In this document: positions 1-9,246 of the stretch, piece after piece
Position numbering within the stretch: the first letter of the stretch is position 1
Layout of the letters: the number at the start of each line of letters is the position of its first letter
DNA from: Flavobacterium cellulosilyticum
GTDB taxonomy: Bacteria; Bacteroidota; Bacteroidia; Flavobacteriales; Flavobacteriaceae
Direction: 5' to 3'
Assembly: GCF_004349355.1 (NCBI RefSeq)
Contig: NZ_SMFK01000010.1
Location: 62,301-126,300 of the forward strand
DNA: 64,000 nt
The notes under the pieces: model-generated
Databases searched by the model: none
Told to the model about the DNA's origin: nothing
The model's input: only the letters and a program-made list of their open reading frames with translations
Position numbers and translations under genes: made by a program

Positions 1-1
1 T

Positions 2-307
2 AATGATTATCCTAGACTCACAAATTCAGATGGAAATGGAAACTTTTCGAAAATGTCTGATTTCTATTTAGAAAACGGAGATTATTTGCGTCTAAAAGTG
101 GTTTCTTTTGGTTATTCTTTACCAGAAAATTTAATCACTAAAATTAAAGCTTCAAAAGTAAGGCTCTTTGTTACAGCTGAAAATTTACTGACATTGACCA
201 AGTACACAGGATATGATCCTGAAATTGGAGGTAATGTTTTTGGAATAGATAAGGGGTACTATCCTCAAGCAAGAACTTTTATGGTAGGAGCTAATGTTCA
301 ATTTTAA
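2..307 (+). CDS. susC: SusC-family TonB-dependent outer-membrane receptor, C-terminal fragment
   Basis: Only the last roughly 101 codons of this gene are inside the window; the reading frame is already open at base 2 and ends at a TAA at 305-307. The visible part has the C-terminal strands usual in SusC proteins: the ENGDYLRLK segment, a VTAENLLTLTKYTGYDPEI segment and a terminal strand ending in VQF, with aromatic or hydrophobic residues suited to BAM recognition. SusC proteins import oligosaccharides across the outer membrane using TonB energy. The SusD gene starts 10 bases after the stop, the standard susC-susD order. Family is confident; the substrate (beta-glucan) is inferred from the enzymes downstream. 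Confidence 0.93.
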   Translation, partial: NDYPRLTNSDGNGNFSKMSDFYLENGDYLRLKVVSFGYSLPENLITKIKASKVRLFVTAENLLTLTKYTGYDPEIGGNVFGIDKGYYPQARTFMVGANVQF

Positions 308-317
308 TTTTAAAAAA

Positions 318-1835
318 ATGAAAAATATAAAAATTAAGTCTTTATTTATTGCAACAGTAGTGATATTTACTACGATGTCTTGTAGCAATGAATTTCTAGA
401 AGTAGCACCAAAAGGAACGAATCTAGAATCCAATTATTATACCAATGAAACACAGGCTTTTGCAGGAGTTGTAGCTGTTTATGATGTGATGAGAAAAAAT
501 TCTGGAGGGTTTGACAATATGATTACGATGATGAACGCAGGCTCAGATGATAATTATGCTGGTGGAGGAAATGCTACTGATGGCGCTGGAATTCAAGGAT
601 TCTCTAATTATACAATTAGTCCTTTTAATGTTCCTACAACTTTTTGGAGTGATCATTATAAAGGGATTTATAGAGCCAATTATTTGCTTACTAAATTACC
701 TGCAATTCCTATGAGTGCCGATTTAATGGCGAGATATACGGCAGAATGTAAAGCATTGAGAGCTAATTATTATTTTAATTTAGTGAGAATGTTCAAAAAC
801 GTTCCCTTAATATTGACTCCTCTCTCTGTTTCAGAATATTATTCAGTGAAACAAGCTACTCAAGCGGAAGTTTATACTCAAATAGAAAAAGACCTTAGTG
901 AAGCAATTACAGTATTACCAGCGACTGTTCCTGCAGCAGACGCGGGTCGTTTTACAATTGGAGCTGCTAAAGCTTTACTTGGAAAAGTGTATTTGTATGA
1001 CCCGGCTGGAAAAAAAGCATTAGCAGCAACCGAATTGGCAGCTGTAAACGGAACTCCAGGTGGAACAAGTCAATACGGATATAAATTGTTGTCAAATTAC
1101 AGTGATCTTTGGATTGTCGACAATAAATTTAATACCGAATCTATTCTAGATGTGGCTCATACCAATGTATCTAGTTCTGGATGGGGTAACTGGGGTAGTG
1201 ATTCTGACGAGGGAGACACGGTTAATGTGATGTGCGGACCAAGAACTTATACCAAAATTGGTGCTTCTGCTCCAGATCTTCCATCGGGTTGGAGTTTTAA
1301 TATATTCACACAAAATTTTTATGATGTAATCAAAACTGATCCAAGATTTGGAGCTACTGTTTTAGATTTGAAAGCATTGAGTGCAGCGAATCAAGCAAGT
1401 TATATAGCAGGTTACCAAGATACAGGGTATTTCTTAAATAAATTTATTCCTAGAAAATCCGATGTAACTAAGGGTACAGGAGAGCCAGTCTTGAATTATA
1501 GACAAAATTCGTATGTTATTCGATTAGCAGATACTTATTTGATGGAAGCAGAAGCATTAGGAGGAACTGGAACTAGAGCACAAGCCTTATTGGATGCCGT
1601 TCGAGCTAGAGTTGGTTTGGCAAGTACACCTGTTTCTATCGCTGCCATTAAAGCAGAAAGAAGGTTAGAATTAGCTGGCGAAGGACATCGTTTCTTTGAT
1701 TTGGTACGATGGGGTGACGCAACAGCAGCCTTAGCAAGCAGAGGTTTTAAAGCAGGTAAAAATGAAGTTTTCCCAATTCCTTACTCAGAATTGCAAAACA
1801 CTTTGTTGGTTCAAAATCCTGGGTATACTAATTAA
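318..1835 (+). CDS. susD: SusD-family starch-binding-like outer-membrane lipoprotein
   Basis: The protein is 505 residues, normal for SusD/RagB. I chose the ATG at 318 rather than an in-frame ATG at 294, because 318 begins a clean SPII signal peptide (MKNIKIK..., lipobox T-M-S-C) and 294 lies inside susC. SusD proteins cap the SusC barrel and bind glycan at the cell surface. Typical features are the N-terminal FLEVAPKG region, the ALRANYYFNLVRMF helix (TPR part) and the C-terminal ERRLELAGEGHRFFDLVRWG motif that marks the family. It sits directly after susC and before two binding lipoproteins. The family call is secure; laminarin-type substrate is inferred from the locus. Confidence 0.96.
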   Translation: MKNIKIKSLFIATVVIFTTMSCSNEFLEVAPKGTNLESNYYTNETQAFAGVVAVYDVMRKNSGGFDNMITMMNAGSDDNYAGGGNATDGAGIQGFSNYTISPFNVPTTFWSDHYKGIYRANYLLTKLPAIPMSADLMARYTAECKALRANYYFNLVRMFKNVPLILTPLSVSEYYSVKQATQAEVYTQIEKDLSEAITVLPATVPAADAGRFTIGAAKALLGKVYLYDPAGKKALAATELAAVNGTPGGTSQYGYKLLSNYSDLWIVDNKFNTESILDVAHTNVSSSGWGNWGSDSDEGDTVNVMCGPRTYTKIGASAPDLPSGWSFNIFTQNFYDVIKTDPRFGATVLDLKALSAANQASYIAGYQDTGYFLNKFIPRKSDVTKGTGEPVLNYRQNSYVIRLADTYLMEAEALGGTGTRAQALLDAVRARVGLASTPVSIAAIKAERRLELAGEGHRFFDLVRWGDATAALASRGFKAGKNEVFPIPYSELQNTLLVQNPGYTN

Positions 1836-1851
1836 TAATAATATTAATAAT

Positions 1852-2949
1852 ATGAAAAATATAAAATTAATTTTCAGCTTTGTTTTGTTACTAGCTGTTA
1901 CAATAAGTTGTAGTATTCCAGACGGAATCGATCAAGATACTTCTTTTTTGAATACTGCAGTTTCAGGAAACATTTCTAAAATTTTTGACATTAGTACGGA
2001 TAATTCAGGAATAGTGAAAATAACACCAACTGGCGAAGGGGTAACTTCATATACAGTCAATTATGGACATGGCACTGGTGCTGCAGCTTCTGCTGTGGTT
2101 GTTCCGGGAGCAAGCACTTCGCATGTGTATCCAGAAGGATCTTATACTGTTTCGATTGTTGCTACTGATATTGCTGGACATAAAACAACCTCTACAGCAC
2201 CATTAGTCGTTACCTATAGAGCTCCAGAAAATGTAACGATAACTATTTCAGGAGAAATGAAAGTGAAAGCAGTAGCATTATATGCTAAATCATTTTTGGT
2301 GTATTATGGTGATGTGGCGAATGAAGTTGGTACTCCAATGGCTATAGGTCAAGAATTGCCAGCACATATTTATCCTGCTTCAGGATCAACTCCATATACA
2401 CTTAAAGTAGAAGCTTTGAGTGGAGGTGTAGCAAAAACTGCTGCAACTAAAACATTATTTGATTTGCCAATTGATTTTGAAACTGCCGATGTAGATTTCT
2501 TTGGGACTTTTGATGATATTGGACAACAGTTATTTTCTACTGTCGATAACCCTAGTAAAACAGGAATTAATACTAGTGCTAAAGTTGGAAAATATACCAA
2601 TGGTCACGCTTCTTGGAGTGGAACGTATAGCCCATTAAATATTCCGATAAATTTTGCTTACGGAAAAAAAATCAAAGTGATGGTATATAATCCAAGTGCT
2701 GCTAATATTGGGAAAAAATTGAATATTGAATTAGAGGCAGCTATAGGAGGAACTCCTGCAAATGGTGTTGCAATTGTAAAAATGCCATTTACAACCTCAG
2801 GTGCTTGGGAAGAATTAACATTCGATTTCAGTGGTATTTCAGGTATTCCAGCAGGAACTAAATTTGGTCAACTCGTGTTGCGTTTTAATGATTCGCAGAA
2901 TGGGTCTCAGGAAGTTTTCTATGTGGATAATTTCAAACTAACTAATTAA
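1852..2949 (+). CDS. Surface glycan-binding lipoprotein with PKD-like domain (SusE-position)
   Basis: The start at 1852 gives a 365-residue protein with an SPII signal (LLLAVTISC); a longer in-frame start at 1762 lies inside susD and is rejected. After the lipid-anchored Cys there is a PKD-like beta-sandwich (roughly residues 35-120, with YPEGSYTVSIVATD), a second sandwich-like domain, and a C-terminal region (about 210-365) that looks like a CBM4/9-type carbohydrate-binding jelly roll, ending in the VDNFKL strand common to such modules. It has no visible catalytic motif. Its position straight after susD suits a surface glycan-binding protein that gathers beta-glucan. Exact ligand cannot be read from the sequence. 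Confidence 0.8.
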   Translation: MKNIKLIFSFVLLLAVTISCSIPDGIDQDTSFLNTAVSGNISKIFDISTDNSGIVKITPTGEGVTSYTVNYGHGTGAAASAVVVPGASTSHVYPEGSYTVSIVATDIAGHKTTSTAPLVVTYRAPENVTITISGEMKVKAVALYAKSFLVYYGDVANEVGTPMAIGQELPAHIYPASGSTPYTLKVEALSGGVAKTAATKTLFDLPIDFETADVDFFGTFDDIGQQLFSTVDNPSKTGINTSAKVGKYTNGHASWSGTYSPLNIPINFAYGKKIKVMVYNPSAANIGKKLNIELEAAIGGTPANGVAIVKMPFTTSGAWEELTFDFSGISGIPAGTKFGQLVLRFNDSQNGSQEVFYVDNFKLTN

Positions 2950-2956
2950 TATAGAT

Positions 2957-3901
2957 ATGAAAACAAATATAAAATACATAATTGGTGCTTTTTTCTTGCT
3001 CTTTTTTCTTGTTACAAGCTGCACAGAAGAAACGTACTCTCTAGGAGAATTAAAAGCTCCAACGAATATTGTGATCAATACAGAAGTTGTTGGTAAGGAT
3101 GCTACTCATCCTAATGGAAATGGTACTGGACAAGTAAAGATCAGCATTACAGGAGACAATATACTTGGAAGTAAAATTGATTATGACGCTAACAATGCTG
3201 TTGAATGGGTTATACTTCCTAGTAATTCAGTTACAAAAACTTTTGATTCGGCTACTGGTATAAATACATATAAAGTGACTGTTGTAGTTTCAGGAATTGG
3301 TGGCACATCGACAAACCTTACTAAAGATATTACAGTACGATATGATTTTACACCAGATCCAGTAATTGTTACTAATGTAACAAACAATTCCTCTAAAAGC
3401 TGGGTTGTAGATAAAAGTGTAGCTGGACATTTAGGCGTTGGGCCTTGGAGTGGTTCGGTAACGCCAGAATGGTATGCTGCCGCTATCAATGAAAAAGCAG
3501 CTTGTTGCAATTGTCTATACACTACAAAATTCACATTTGCTAAAGTGGCAGCTACGGGAACTTATACTCTTACAGTTGCTTCACCTGATGGTATTTTCAC
3601 CAAGACCGGTGCTTTAGCAGGTGGACTTCCGGGTATTCCAGCTACAGGTGATGAAGGCTGTTATCCTTATGCTGGCGGGACATCAGATTTTGTTTTTTCG
3701 GGTTCATCAACGGGTATTGCAGCATCTACGCCTTCGACTCAAGTAGCCATAAAATTATCGGGCACTAACACTTTTATTGGATATGGTGCCACGCTAAAAG
3801 CGTATGAAATCATGGTTGTTACACCTACATATATGTATCTAAGAGTACAAGGTACCGAAACAGGAAATGCTTGGTATTTGAAACTAAAACCAGCACTATA
3901 A
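2957..3901 (+). CDS. Second surface glycan-binding lipoprotein of the locus
   Basis: A 314-residue lipoprotein with a clear SPII signal (LVTSC). It starts 7 bases after the preceding stop. The N-terminal module (about residues 34-120, containing HPNGNGTGQVKI) resembles the N-terminal module of the GH16 enzyme encoded next (NPNGDGSGTVNF), so the two proteins share a PKD-like domain. The C-terminal half begins with KSWVVDKSVAGHLGVGP and is rich in Gly, Thr and Cys (AACCNC), a pattern I associate with SusE/F-position proteins of flavobacterial laminarin loci. No catalytic motif is seen. A strong terminator follows, ending the susCD-binding-protein unit. Function as a glycan binder is inferred. 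Confidence 0.75.
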   Translation: MKTNIKYIIGAFFLLFFLVTSCTEETYSLGELKAPTNIVINTEVVGKDATHPNGNGTGQVKISITGDNILGSKIDYDANNAVEWVILPSNSVTKTFDSATGINTYKVTVVVSGIGGTSTNLTKDITVRYDFTPDPVIVTNVTNNSSKSWVVDKSVAGHLGVGPWSGSVTPEWYAAAINEKAACCNCLYTTKFTFAKVAATGTYTLTVASPDGIFTKTGALAGGLPGIPATGDEGCYPYAGGTSDFVFSGSSTGIAASTPSTQVAIKLSGTNTFIGYGATLKAYEIMVVTPTYMYLRVQGTETGNAWYLKLKPAL

Positions 3902-3912
3902 ATTTTTTTAAG

Positions 3913-3951
3913 AAGACCCAGAATACTATTTTGGTTCTGGGTCTTTTTTTT
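3913..3951 (+). terminator. Rho-independent terminator after the susCD/binding-protein unit
   Basis: An 11-bp perfect inverted repeat (AAGACCCAGAA at 3913-3923 pairing with 3935-3945), an 11-nt loop, and a run of T residues through 3951. It separates the SusC-SusD-binding unit from the GH16 gene that starts at 3974. Partial read-through could set enzyme levels lower than those of the binding proteins. Confidence 0.9.
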
Positions 3952-3973
3952 CTTAATTAAAAATAATATTCAA

Positions 3974-5071
3974 ATGATACAAAACACCAATGTCACTAAA
4001 TTAAATACTTGGCGAACGACTATCTTGTTGAGTTCTTTAATCGTTTTTGCTTTTGGTTTGATTTCTTGTAGCTCAGACGGTGGTTCAGGGGGAGGATCAA
4101 CGGTAACAACACCTTCTAATCTTGTGCTTACTGCACAAGTTTTTGGTACAAGTACACAGAATCCAAATGGTGATGGTAGCGGAACAGTGAATTTTAATTT
4201 TAACGCTACAAATGCAACATCCTATAAAATTGCACTTGGAGATGGTGTTACTCAGGATGTCTCTAGTGGAGTGTACTCCTATACTTATACCACATCGGGT
4301 ACAACTAATTTTAAGGTATTTGTTTCTGCTTATAATGGAGCCAATTTTATTAGCACATCTATTACTATAAATGTATATGTTGCTCCGACAACTGTTTGGT
4401 CAGATGAATTTAACATCGATGGAGCACCCAATAATTCTAAATGGGGATACGATGTAGGTGGAGGTGGTTGGGGAAACAATGAAGCCCAAAATTACACCAA
4501 TAGAGCCGATAATGTTATCATTCAAGGAGGCGTATTGAAAATTATTATTAAAAAAGAAAACTATCAAGGGAGTAATTATACTTCTGCAAGGCTGCTTACC
4601 AAAGGTAAATTTTCTTTTAAATATGGTAAAGTCGAAATGAGAGCAAAATTACCATCAGGTGGAGGAACTTGGCCCGCTTTATGGATGTTGGGAGACAATA
4701 TTAGCACTACTCCTTGGCCAGCTTGTGGTGAAATCGACATGATGGAACATGTGGGAAATCAACTTAATAAAATTTTTGGCACCCTACATTATACCGGTCA
4801 TTCTGGAGGCAATGCCGATTCTACAACTCTAACTGTATCTACAGCTACAACCGATTTTCATATTTATAGTATTGACTGGAGAGCGGATGCCATTAAATTT
4901 TATGTAGACAATCAATTGTTTAAAACTTTTGTAAATACATCTAGTTTGCCTTTTAATCAGAATTTTTTCCTGATTTTTAATTGTGCTATAGGTGGAGACT
5001 TTGGTGGGGCAATTGATCCAAACTTTGCGTCATCTACTTTCGAAATTGATTACGTTAGAGTATATAATTAA
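3974..5071 (+). CDS. GH16 endo-beta-1,3-glucanase (laminarinase-type) lipoprotein with N-terminal PKD-like domain
   Basis: 365 residues. An SPII signal ends at LISC (Cys32) and a Gly/Ser linker follows, so the enzyme should be tethered to the outer membrane. Residues about 47-137 form a PKD-like module shared with the upstream lipoprotein; residues about 140-365 are a GH16 jelly roll. The catalytic signature GEIDMMEH gives Glu253 (nucleophile), Asp255 and Glu258 (acid/base); the bulged E-x-D-x-x-E form is the one usual in laminarinases. The neighbouring Trp-rich strand (GTWPALWMLG) fits the subsites. It would cut beta-1,3-glucan at the cell surface into oligosaccharides for SusC/SusD. Specificity is by family and context, not proven. 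Confidence 0.93.
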   Translation: MIQNTNVTKLNTWRTTILLSSLIVFAFGLISCSSDGGSGGGSTVTTPSNLVLTAQVFGTSTQNPNGDGSGTVNFNFNATNATSYKIALGDGVTQDVSSGVYSYTYTTSGTTNFKVFVSAYNGANFISTSITINVYVAPTTVWSDEFNIDGAPNNSKWGYDVGGGGWGNNEAQNYTNRADNVIIQGGVLKIIIKKENYQGSNYTSARLLTKGKFSFKYGKVEMRAKLPSGGGTWPALWMLGDNISTTPWPACGEIDMMEHVGNQLNKIFGTLHYTGHSGGNADSTTLTVSTATTDFHIYSIDWRADAIKFYVDNQLFKTFVNTSSLPFNQNFFLIFNCAIGGDFGGAIDPNFASSTFEIDYVRVYN

Positions 5072-5099
5072 TAGGTTTTGGTTAGTTGGGTTTTCATTA

Positions 5100-5129
5100 A
5101 TTGCTTCCTTTTTATCATGAGGAAGCAAT
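5100..5129 (+). terminator. Hairpin after the GH16 gene, probable terminator
   Basis: A 10-bp perfect stem (ATTGCTTCCT at 5100-5109 with 5120-5129) and a 10-nt T-rich loop lie 28 bases after the GH16 stop. No good T run follows, so it may be a weak terminator or an mRNA-stabilising 3' end between the GH16 and EEP genes. Confidence 0.5.
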
Positions 5130-5226
5130 GGTGAAAACTTTCATCTAATACGATGATTAATTGAAAATAATTGATTGGTATTATAGTCCATTTATTTCGA
5201 ATATTAATATTAAAAATAATTCTAAA

Positions 5227-6060
5227 ATGAAATATATATTGACTTTAATTACAGCATTGACTCTTTTTTTTGGAAATGCACAATCCTTAAAGTTGATGAC
5301 GTATAACGTACGATTAGATATTGATGGTGATGGTGAAAATGATTGGACGCATCGAAAAGATTTTTTTTCTGAGCAAATGCAATTTTACGAACCAGACATT
5401 TTTGGAGTTCAAGAATCGAAACCGAATCAAGTAAATGATATAGCTATAGCCCTTCCTCAATATGACAACATCGGAATCGGAAGAGAGGGTAATGGAAAAG
5501 GAGAGTCTTCATCTATATATTATAAAAAGGAACGTTTTAAAGTTTTAGAAACCAATACATTTTGGCTTTCAGAAACACCCGATAAAATATCCAGAGGTTG
5601 GGATGCCGCTTTCAATAGAGTGTGTACTTATGGATTATTTAAAGATGTAAAAACAAAAAAAATATTTTGGGTTTTTAACACCCATTTGGATCATATAGGA
5701 GAATTGGCCAGAACAAACGGAATTCAACTCATTCTTTCAAAAATGGAAGCCTTAAACACCAAAAAATATCCTGTTGTTTTTATGGGTGACTTTAATTCTA
5801 AACCTACAGATGATAGAATTGTTGCGCTAAAAAAAGAGATGAACGATACACGTGATATTTCGAAAGTAAAACCTTTTGGTCCATCTGGCACCTTCAATGG
5901 ATTTAAACATAATGAAGCTGTTACTGACTTGATAGATTATATTTTTATTTCAAAAAACAGTAGTCTTCAAGTTAATAAATATGCTGTTTTAAGTGACTCC
6001 AAAGAGTTGAGATATCCATCGGATCATTTGCCAGTTTATGTTGAAATTAGTTATAAATAA
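5227..6060 (+). CDS. Secreted endonuclease/exonuclease/phosphatase (EEP) family protein
   Basis: I start the gene at the ATG at 5227 because it opens a signal peptide (MKYILTLITALTLFFGNAQS); an upstream in-frame TTG has none. The 277-residue product has the complete EEP fold signature: TYNVR near the mature N-terminus, GVQES (metal-binding Glu), NTHLDH (catalytic His), MGDFNSKP (Asp/Asn pair) and the C-terminal SDHLPV. Members cleave phosphodiester or phosphate bonds. EEP proteins are recurrent passengers in flavobacterial glucan loci, but the substrate there is not established; a phosphorylated or lipid-linked glucan is one possibility. Located between GH16 and GH30, probably co-transcribed with the GH30 gene 8 bases downstream. 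Confidence 0.85.
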   Translation: MKYILTLITALTLFFGNAQSLKLMTYNVRLDIDGDGENDWTHRKDFFSEQMQFYEPDIFGVQESKPNQVNDIAIALPQYDNIGIGREGNGKGESSSIYYKKERFKVLETNTFWLSETPDKISRGWDAAFNRVCTYGLFKDVKTKKIFWVFNTHLDHIGELARTNGIQLILSKMEALNTKKYPVVFMGDFNSKPTDDRIVALKKEMNDTRDISKVKPFGPSGTFNGFKHNEAVTDLIDYIFISKNSSLQVNKYAVLSDSKELRYPSDHLPVYVEISYK

Positions 6061-6067
6061 AACAGAA

Positions 6068-7519
6068 ATGAACAATATACAATCAATAATGAAAATTTTA
6101 CTTTTAGCGATACTAACGAGCTTTGCGACGAATTGCTCTTCTTCAAATAATGCTTCAGAACCAACTCCAACACCGACACCAGTTCCTACCAATGAAGTCG
6201 ATTTTTGGTTGACAAAAGGAGATCAATCAGTATTGCTTCAAAAGCAATCAAGTGTTATTGTCTTTGGCACTACTTACAATGCTTATCCAAGTATTGAAGT
6301 GGATGATACGCAAAGTTTTCAAACCGTTGATGGCTTTGGATTTACCTTGACAGGTGGAAGTGCACAAGTAATCAATCAAATGACGACTGCAAAAAAACAA
6401 GAATTATTAAAGGAATTATTTGGTTCTGAAAGCAATGCCATATCCGTAAGTTATCTAAGGTTAAGTATTGCTGCATCCGATTTAGATGCCACTACTTTTT
6501 CTTATGACGATATGCCAAGTGGGCAAACGGATGTTAAATTGACTAATTTTAGTATGAGTCCTGATATGACTCATTTAATTCCAATTTTGAAAGAAATTTT
6601 ACTGATCAACCCCAATATAAAATTTTTGGCAGTGCCTTGGTCAGCACCCGTGTGGATGAAAGACAATAATAGTACTATTGGAGGAAGTTTACAACCCCAA
6701 TATTATGCTGCGTACGCACAGTATTTTGTAAAATACATTCAGAAAATGAAAACAGAAGGAATTGCCATTGATGCAATTTGTCCGCAAAACGAACCGCTAC
6801 ATGGTGGAAATAATCCAAGTATGGTAATGACGGCCTCGCAACAAGCCACTTTTATAAAAAATAGCCTAGGTCCAGCATTTCAAACAGCAAATATTAAAAC
6901 CAAAATAATTATTTATGACCATAATTGTGATCGGCCAGATTACCCCATTTCAGTTTTAAGCGATACTGATGCCAATCCTTATATAGATGGTTCAGCCTTT
7001 CATTTGTATGGTGGTGATATTGGTGTCTTATCAACAGTTCACAATACGTTTCCAAATAAAAATGTGTATTTCACAGAACAATGGACTTCTTCGGTCGGTA
7101 GTTTTAGTGAGGATTTAAAATGGCATTCCAAAAATGTAGTTATCGGTTCTATGCGCAATTGGAGTAAAGTTGCATTGGAATGGAATTTAGCTAATGATTC
7201 CTCTTTTGGTCCTCATACTACAGGCGGTTGTACTCAATGTAAAGGAGCAATTACCATCAATAGCTCGGAAAGTTTTGTTAGAAATGTGGCTTATTACATT
7301 ATAGCTCACGCCTCAAAATTTGTTCCATCTGGATCCACAAGAATTGCTAGCACGACCCAAGGGAATATTAATAGTGTGGCTTTTAAAACGCCAAACGGAA
7401 AGATAACCGTTCTAGTTGTCAATGACGGAAACGCTAGTGCAATATTCAATATAAAATATAATGGACGATGGTTCAATACTTCATTAGACGGAGGAGCAGT
7501 TGGAACCTATGTCTTTTAA
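6068..7519 (+). CDS. GH30 lipoprotein, probable endo-beta-1,6-glucanase
   Basis: The start at 6068 gives 483 residues; ATG at 6089 is a possible alternative, leaving a shorter signal sequence. The lipobox is ATNC (Cys23), followed by a Thr-Pro linker (PTPTPTPVPT). The GH30 (beta/alpha)8 core starts near residue 75. The acid/base is Glu242 in CPQNEP and the nucleophile is Glu337 in FTEQW, both at the usual strand ends. The WSAPVWMKDN segment is a GH30 hallmark. In laminarin loci this family removes beta-1,6-linked side chains, consistent with the GH16 and GH3 neighbours. Subfamily assignment (GH30_3-like) is inferred. The cell-surface tether contrasts with the second, soluble GH30. Confidence 0.9.
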   Translation: MNNIQSIMKILLLAILTSFATNCSSSNNASEPTPTPTPVPTNEVDFWLTKGDQSVLLQKQSSVIVFGTTYNAYPSIEVDDTQSFQTVDGFGFTLTGGSAQVINQMTTAKKQELLKELFGSESNAISVSYLRLSIAASDLDATTFSYDDMPSGQTDVKLTNFSMSPDMTHLIPILKEILLINPNIKFLAVPWSAPVWMKDNNSTIGGSLQPQYYAAYAQYFVKYIQKMKTEGIAIDAICPQNEPLHGGNNPSMVMTASQQATFIKNSLGPAFQTANIKTKIIIYDHNCDRPDYPISVLSDTDANPYIDGSAFHLYGGDIGVLSTVHNTFPNKNVYFTEQWTSSVGSFSEDLKWHSKNVVIGSMRNWSKVALEWNLANDSSFGPHTTGGCTQCKGAITINSSESFVRNVAYYIIAHASKFVPSGSTRIASTTQGNINSVAFKTPNGKITVLVVNDGNASAIFNIKYNGRWFNTSLDGGAVGTYVF

Positions 7520-7665
7520 GAACCAAGAAAAATAAATTAGCAAACCATAAAAGCATTACAAATTATGGAAGCAAAATTTTTTCAATAACACTAATAAACT
7601 ATCCCAAAAGATAATACACTATTTGTGGGTGTTTTTATGGAAAAAAAACCAAGTATAATTAAGCG

Positions 7666-7677
7666 TTCAAGCTTGAA
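7666..7677. promoter_or_regulatory. 12-bp palindrome upstream of the second GH30 gene
   Basis: TTCAAGCTTGAA is a perfect 12-bp palindrome in the 254-bp gap between the two GH30 genes, about 97 bases before the second start. The gap is otherwise AT-rich with no clear -7 element. A palindrome of this size could be a regulator site or could be chance; nothing else supports a function. Confidence 0.25.
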
Positions 7678-7773
7678 TGTATAAAATAAGTAGTAGAAAA
7701 ACAGGAATACTTAATTGTACTGAAACAAATAAAATAACATATAATTTTATCATTAATAAAAAATTAAAATAAC

Positions 7774-9231
7774 ATGAAAGCTACAATCTTTTCCCTGATG
7801 CTACTAATCACAACTAGTGCATTCTCTCAACAAAAAAAGAAAACAATACCGATACCTTTTTCTACAAAAGACAAAGTAGTTCATGTTTATACCTCCGCTG
7901 ACAGCACTAGTTTAAGATTAACAAACACAGACAATTTGAAATTTTCAGTGTTAAAGCAACCTATGGAAACTCAAACTTGTGTATTTGTGGATCCAAACAA
8001 AACCTATCAAACTTTTTTAGGAATTGGAGGAGCCATTACAGATGCTAGTGCTGAAGTTTTTGCAAAATTATCAGTAGAAAAGCAACAAGAAGTACTTAAT
8101 GCATATTTTAGTAAAGACAAAGGAATTGGTTATACATTGATTAGAACAACTATTCACAGCAGTGATTTTGGTCCGAGTAGTTATACTTATATTACTGAGG
8201 GGGATAAGGAATTGAAATCTTTTAACATCGAACATGACAAAAAATATAGAATTCCATTAATAAAAAAAGCAATGGAAACCGCAGCTGGAAAAGCAATTTT
8301 GTACGCCACTCCTTGGAGTCCGCCAGCTTTTATGAAAGACAATAAAGATATGCTCCATGGCGGTAAATTATTGCCGGAATTCTATCAAACTTGGGCAAAT
8401 TATTATGTAAAGTTTATTAACGCCTATGAAAAAGCAGGAATTCCGATTTGGGGATTAACGATTCAAAATGAACCAATGGCTCTTCAAATATGGGAGTCTT
8501 GCATTTATACTGCCGAAGAGGAACGTGATTTTCTTAAAAACTATCTTGGACCTACTTTAAAAAAGGCTGGACTTGGAGATAAAAAAATAACTGTTTGGGA
8601 TCATAATAGAGACCTTATGACGCAACGAGCAAGTGTTATTCTGGATGATCCAGAAGCCAATAAATATGTGTGGGGAGTTGGTTTTCATTGGTATGAAAAC
8701 TGGAGTGGAGGAGAACCAATGTTCGGAAATGTGGATGTAGTTCATAAGATGTATCCTGATAAAAATTTGCTATTTACGGAAGGATGTAACGAGCGATTTA
8801 ATGCTGAAAAATACCAACTATGGAAAAATGGAGAACGTTATGGTAAATCAATGATTAATGATTTCAATAATGGAACTGTGGGTTGGACGGATTGGAATAT
8901 ACTTTTGGATGAAAATGGAGGGCCAAATCATGTGGGTAATTTTTGTTTTGCACCCATTCATGGAGATTTAAAAACAGGGGAATTAATCTATACGCCGTCG
9001 TATTATTTCATTGGTCATTTTTCCAAATTTATCGATAAAAACGCCAAAAGAATTAGCAGTGTTTCAAGTCGCAGCAATTTAATTTCTACCTCATTTATAA
9101 ATCCAAACGGGAAAGTGGTTACCGTTGTTATGAATCTGAGTGGTAAAAAAGTAACTTATTCTTTATGTGTAGGTACTAATGCGACTGAGGTTTCTATATT
9201 GCCTCATGCTATTCAAACGCTTGTGTATTAA
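7774..9231 (+). CDS. GH30 family beta-glucanase/beta-glucosidase, secreted
   Basis: 485 residues with a cleavable signal peptide (ending SAFSQ) rather than a lipobox, so it is probably periplasmic. The GH30 core shows GIGGAITDASAE near residue 83, WSPPAFMKDN near 181, acid/base Glu233 (IQNEP) and nucleophile Glu336 (FTEG). The HWYENWSGG and WTDWNILLDENGGPNHVGN stretches are of the GH30_1 (glucosylceramidase-like) kind, different from the first GH30, so the two are not a recent duplication. It would process beta-1,6- or short beta-linked gluco-oligosaccharides after import. It is followed 15 bases later by the GH5 gene, so they are probably co-transcribed. Confidence 0.9.
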   Translation: MKATIFSLMLLITTSAFSQQKKKTIPIPFSTKDKVVHVYTSADSTSLRLTNTDNLKFSVLKQPMETQTCVFVDPNKTYQTFLGIGGAITDASAEVFAKLSVEKQQEVLNAYFSKDKGIGYTLIRTTIHSSDFGPSSYTYITEGDKELKSFNIEHDKKYRIPLIKKAMETAAGKAILYATPWSPPAFMKDNKDMLHGGKLLPEFYQTWANYYVKFINAYEKAGIPIWGLTIQNEPMALQIWESCIYTAEEERDFLKNYLGPTLKKAGLGDKKITVWDHNRDLMTQRASVILDDPEANKYVWGVGFHWYENWSGGEPMFGNVDVVHKMYPDKNLLFTEGCNERFNAEKYQLWKNGERYGKSMINDFNNGTVGWTDWNILLDENGGPNHVGNFCFAPIHGDLKTGELIYTPSYYFIGHFSKFIDKNAKRISSVSSRSNLISTSFINPNGKVVTVVMNLSGKKVTYSLCVGTNATEVSILPHAIQTLVY

Positions 9232-9246
9232 GTTTTATAATAAATC

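Noticed and set aside
294..317. Earlier start for susD at 294
   Set aside because: It lies within susC and would put extra residues before the signal peptide; the ATG at 318 gives a clean SPII signal.
7520..7773. Regulator gene or riboswitch between the two GH30 genes
   Set aside because: No coding frame or recognisable aptamer; only one 12-bp palindrome of uncertain meaning.
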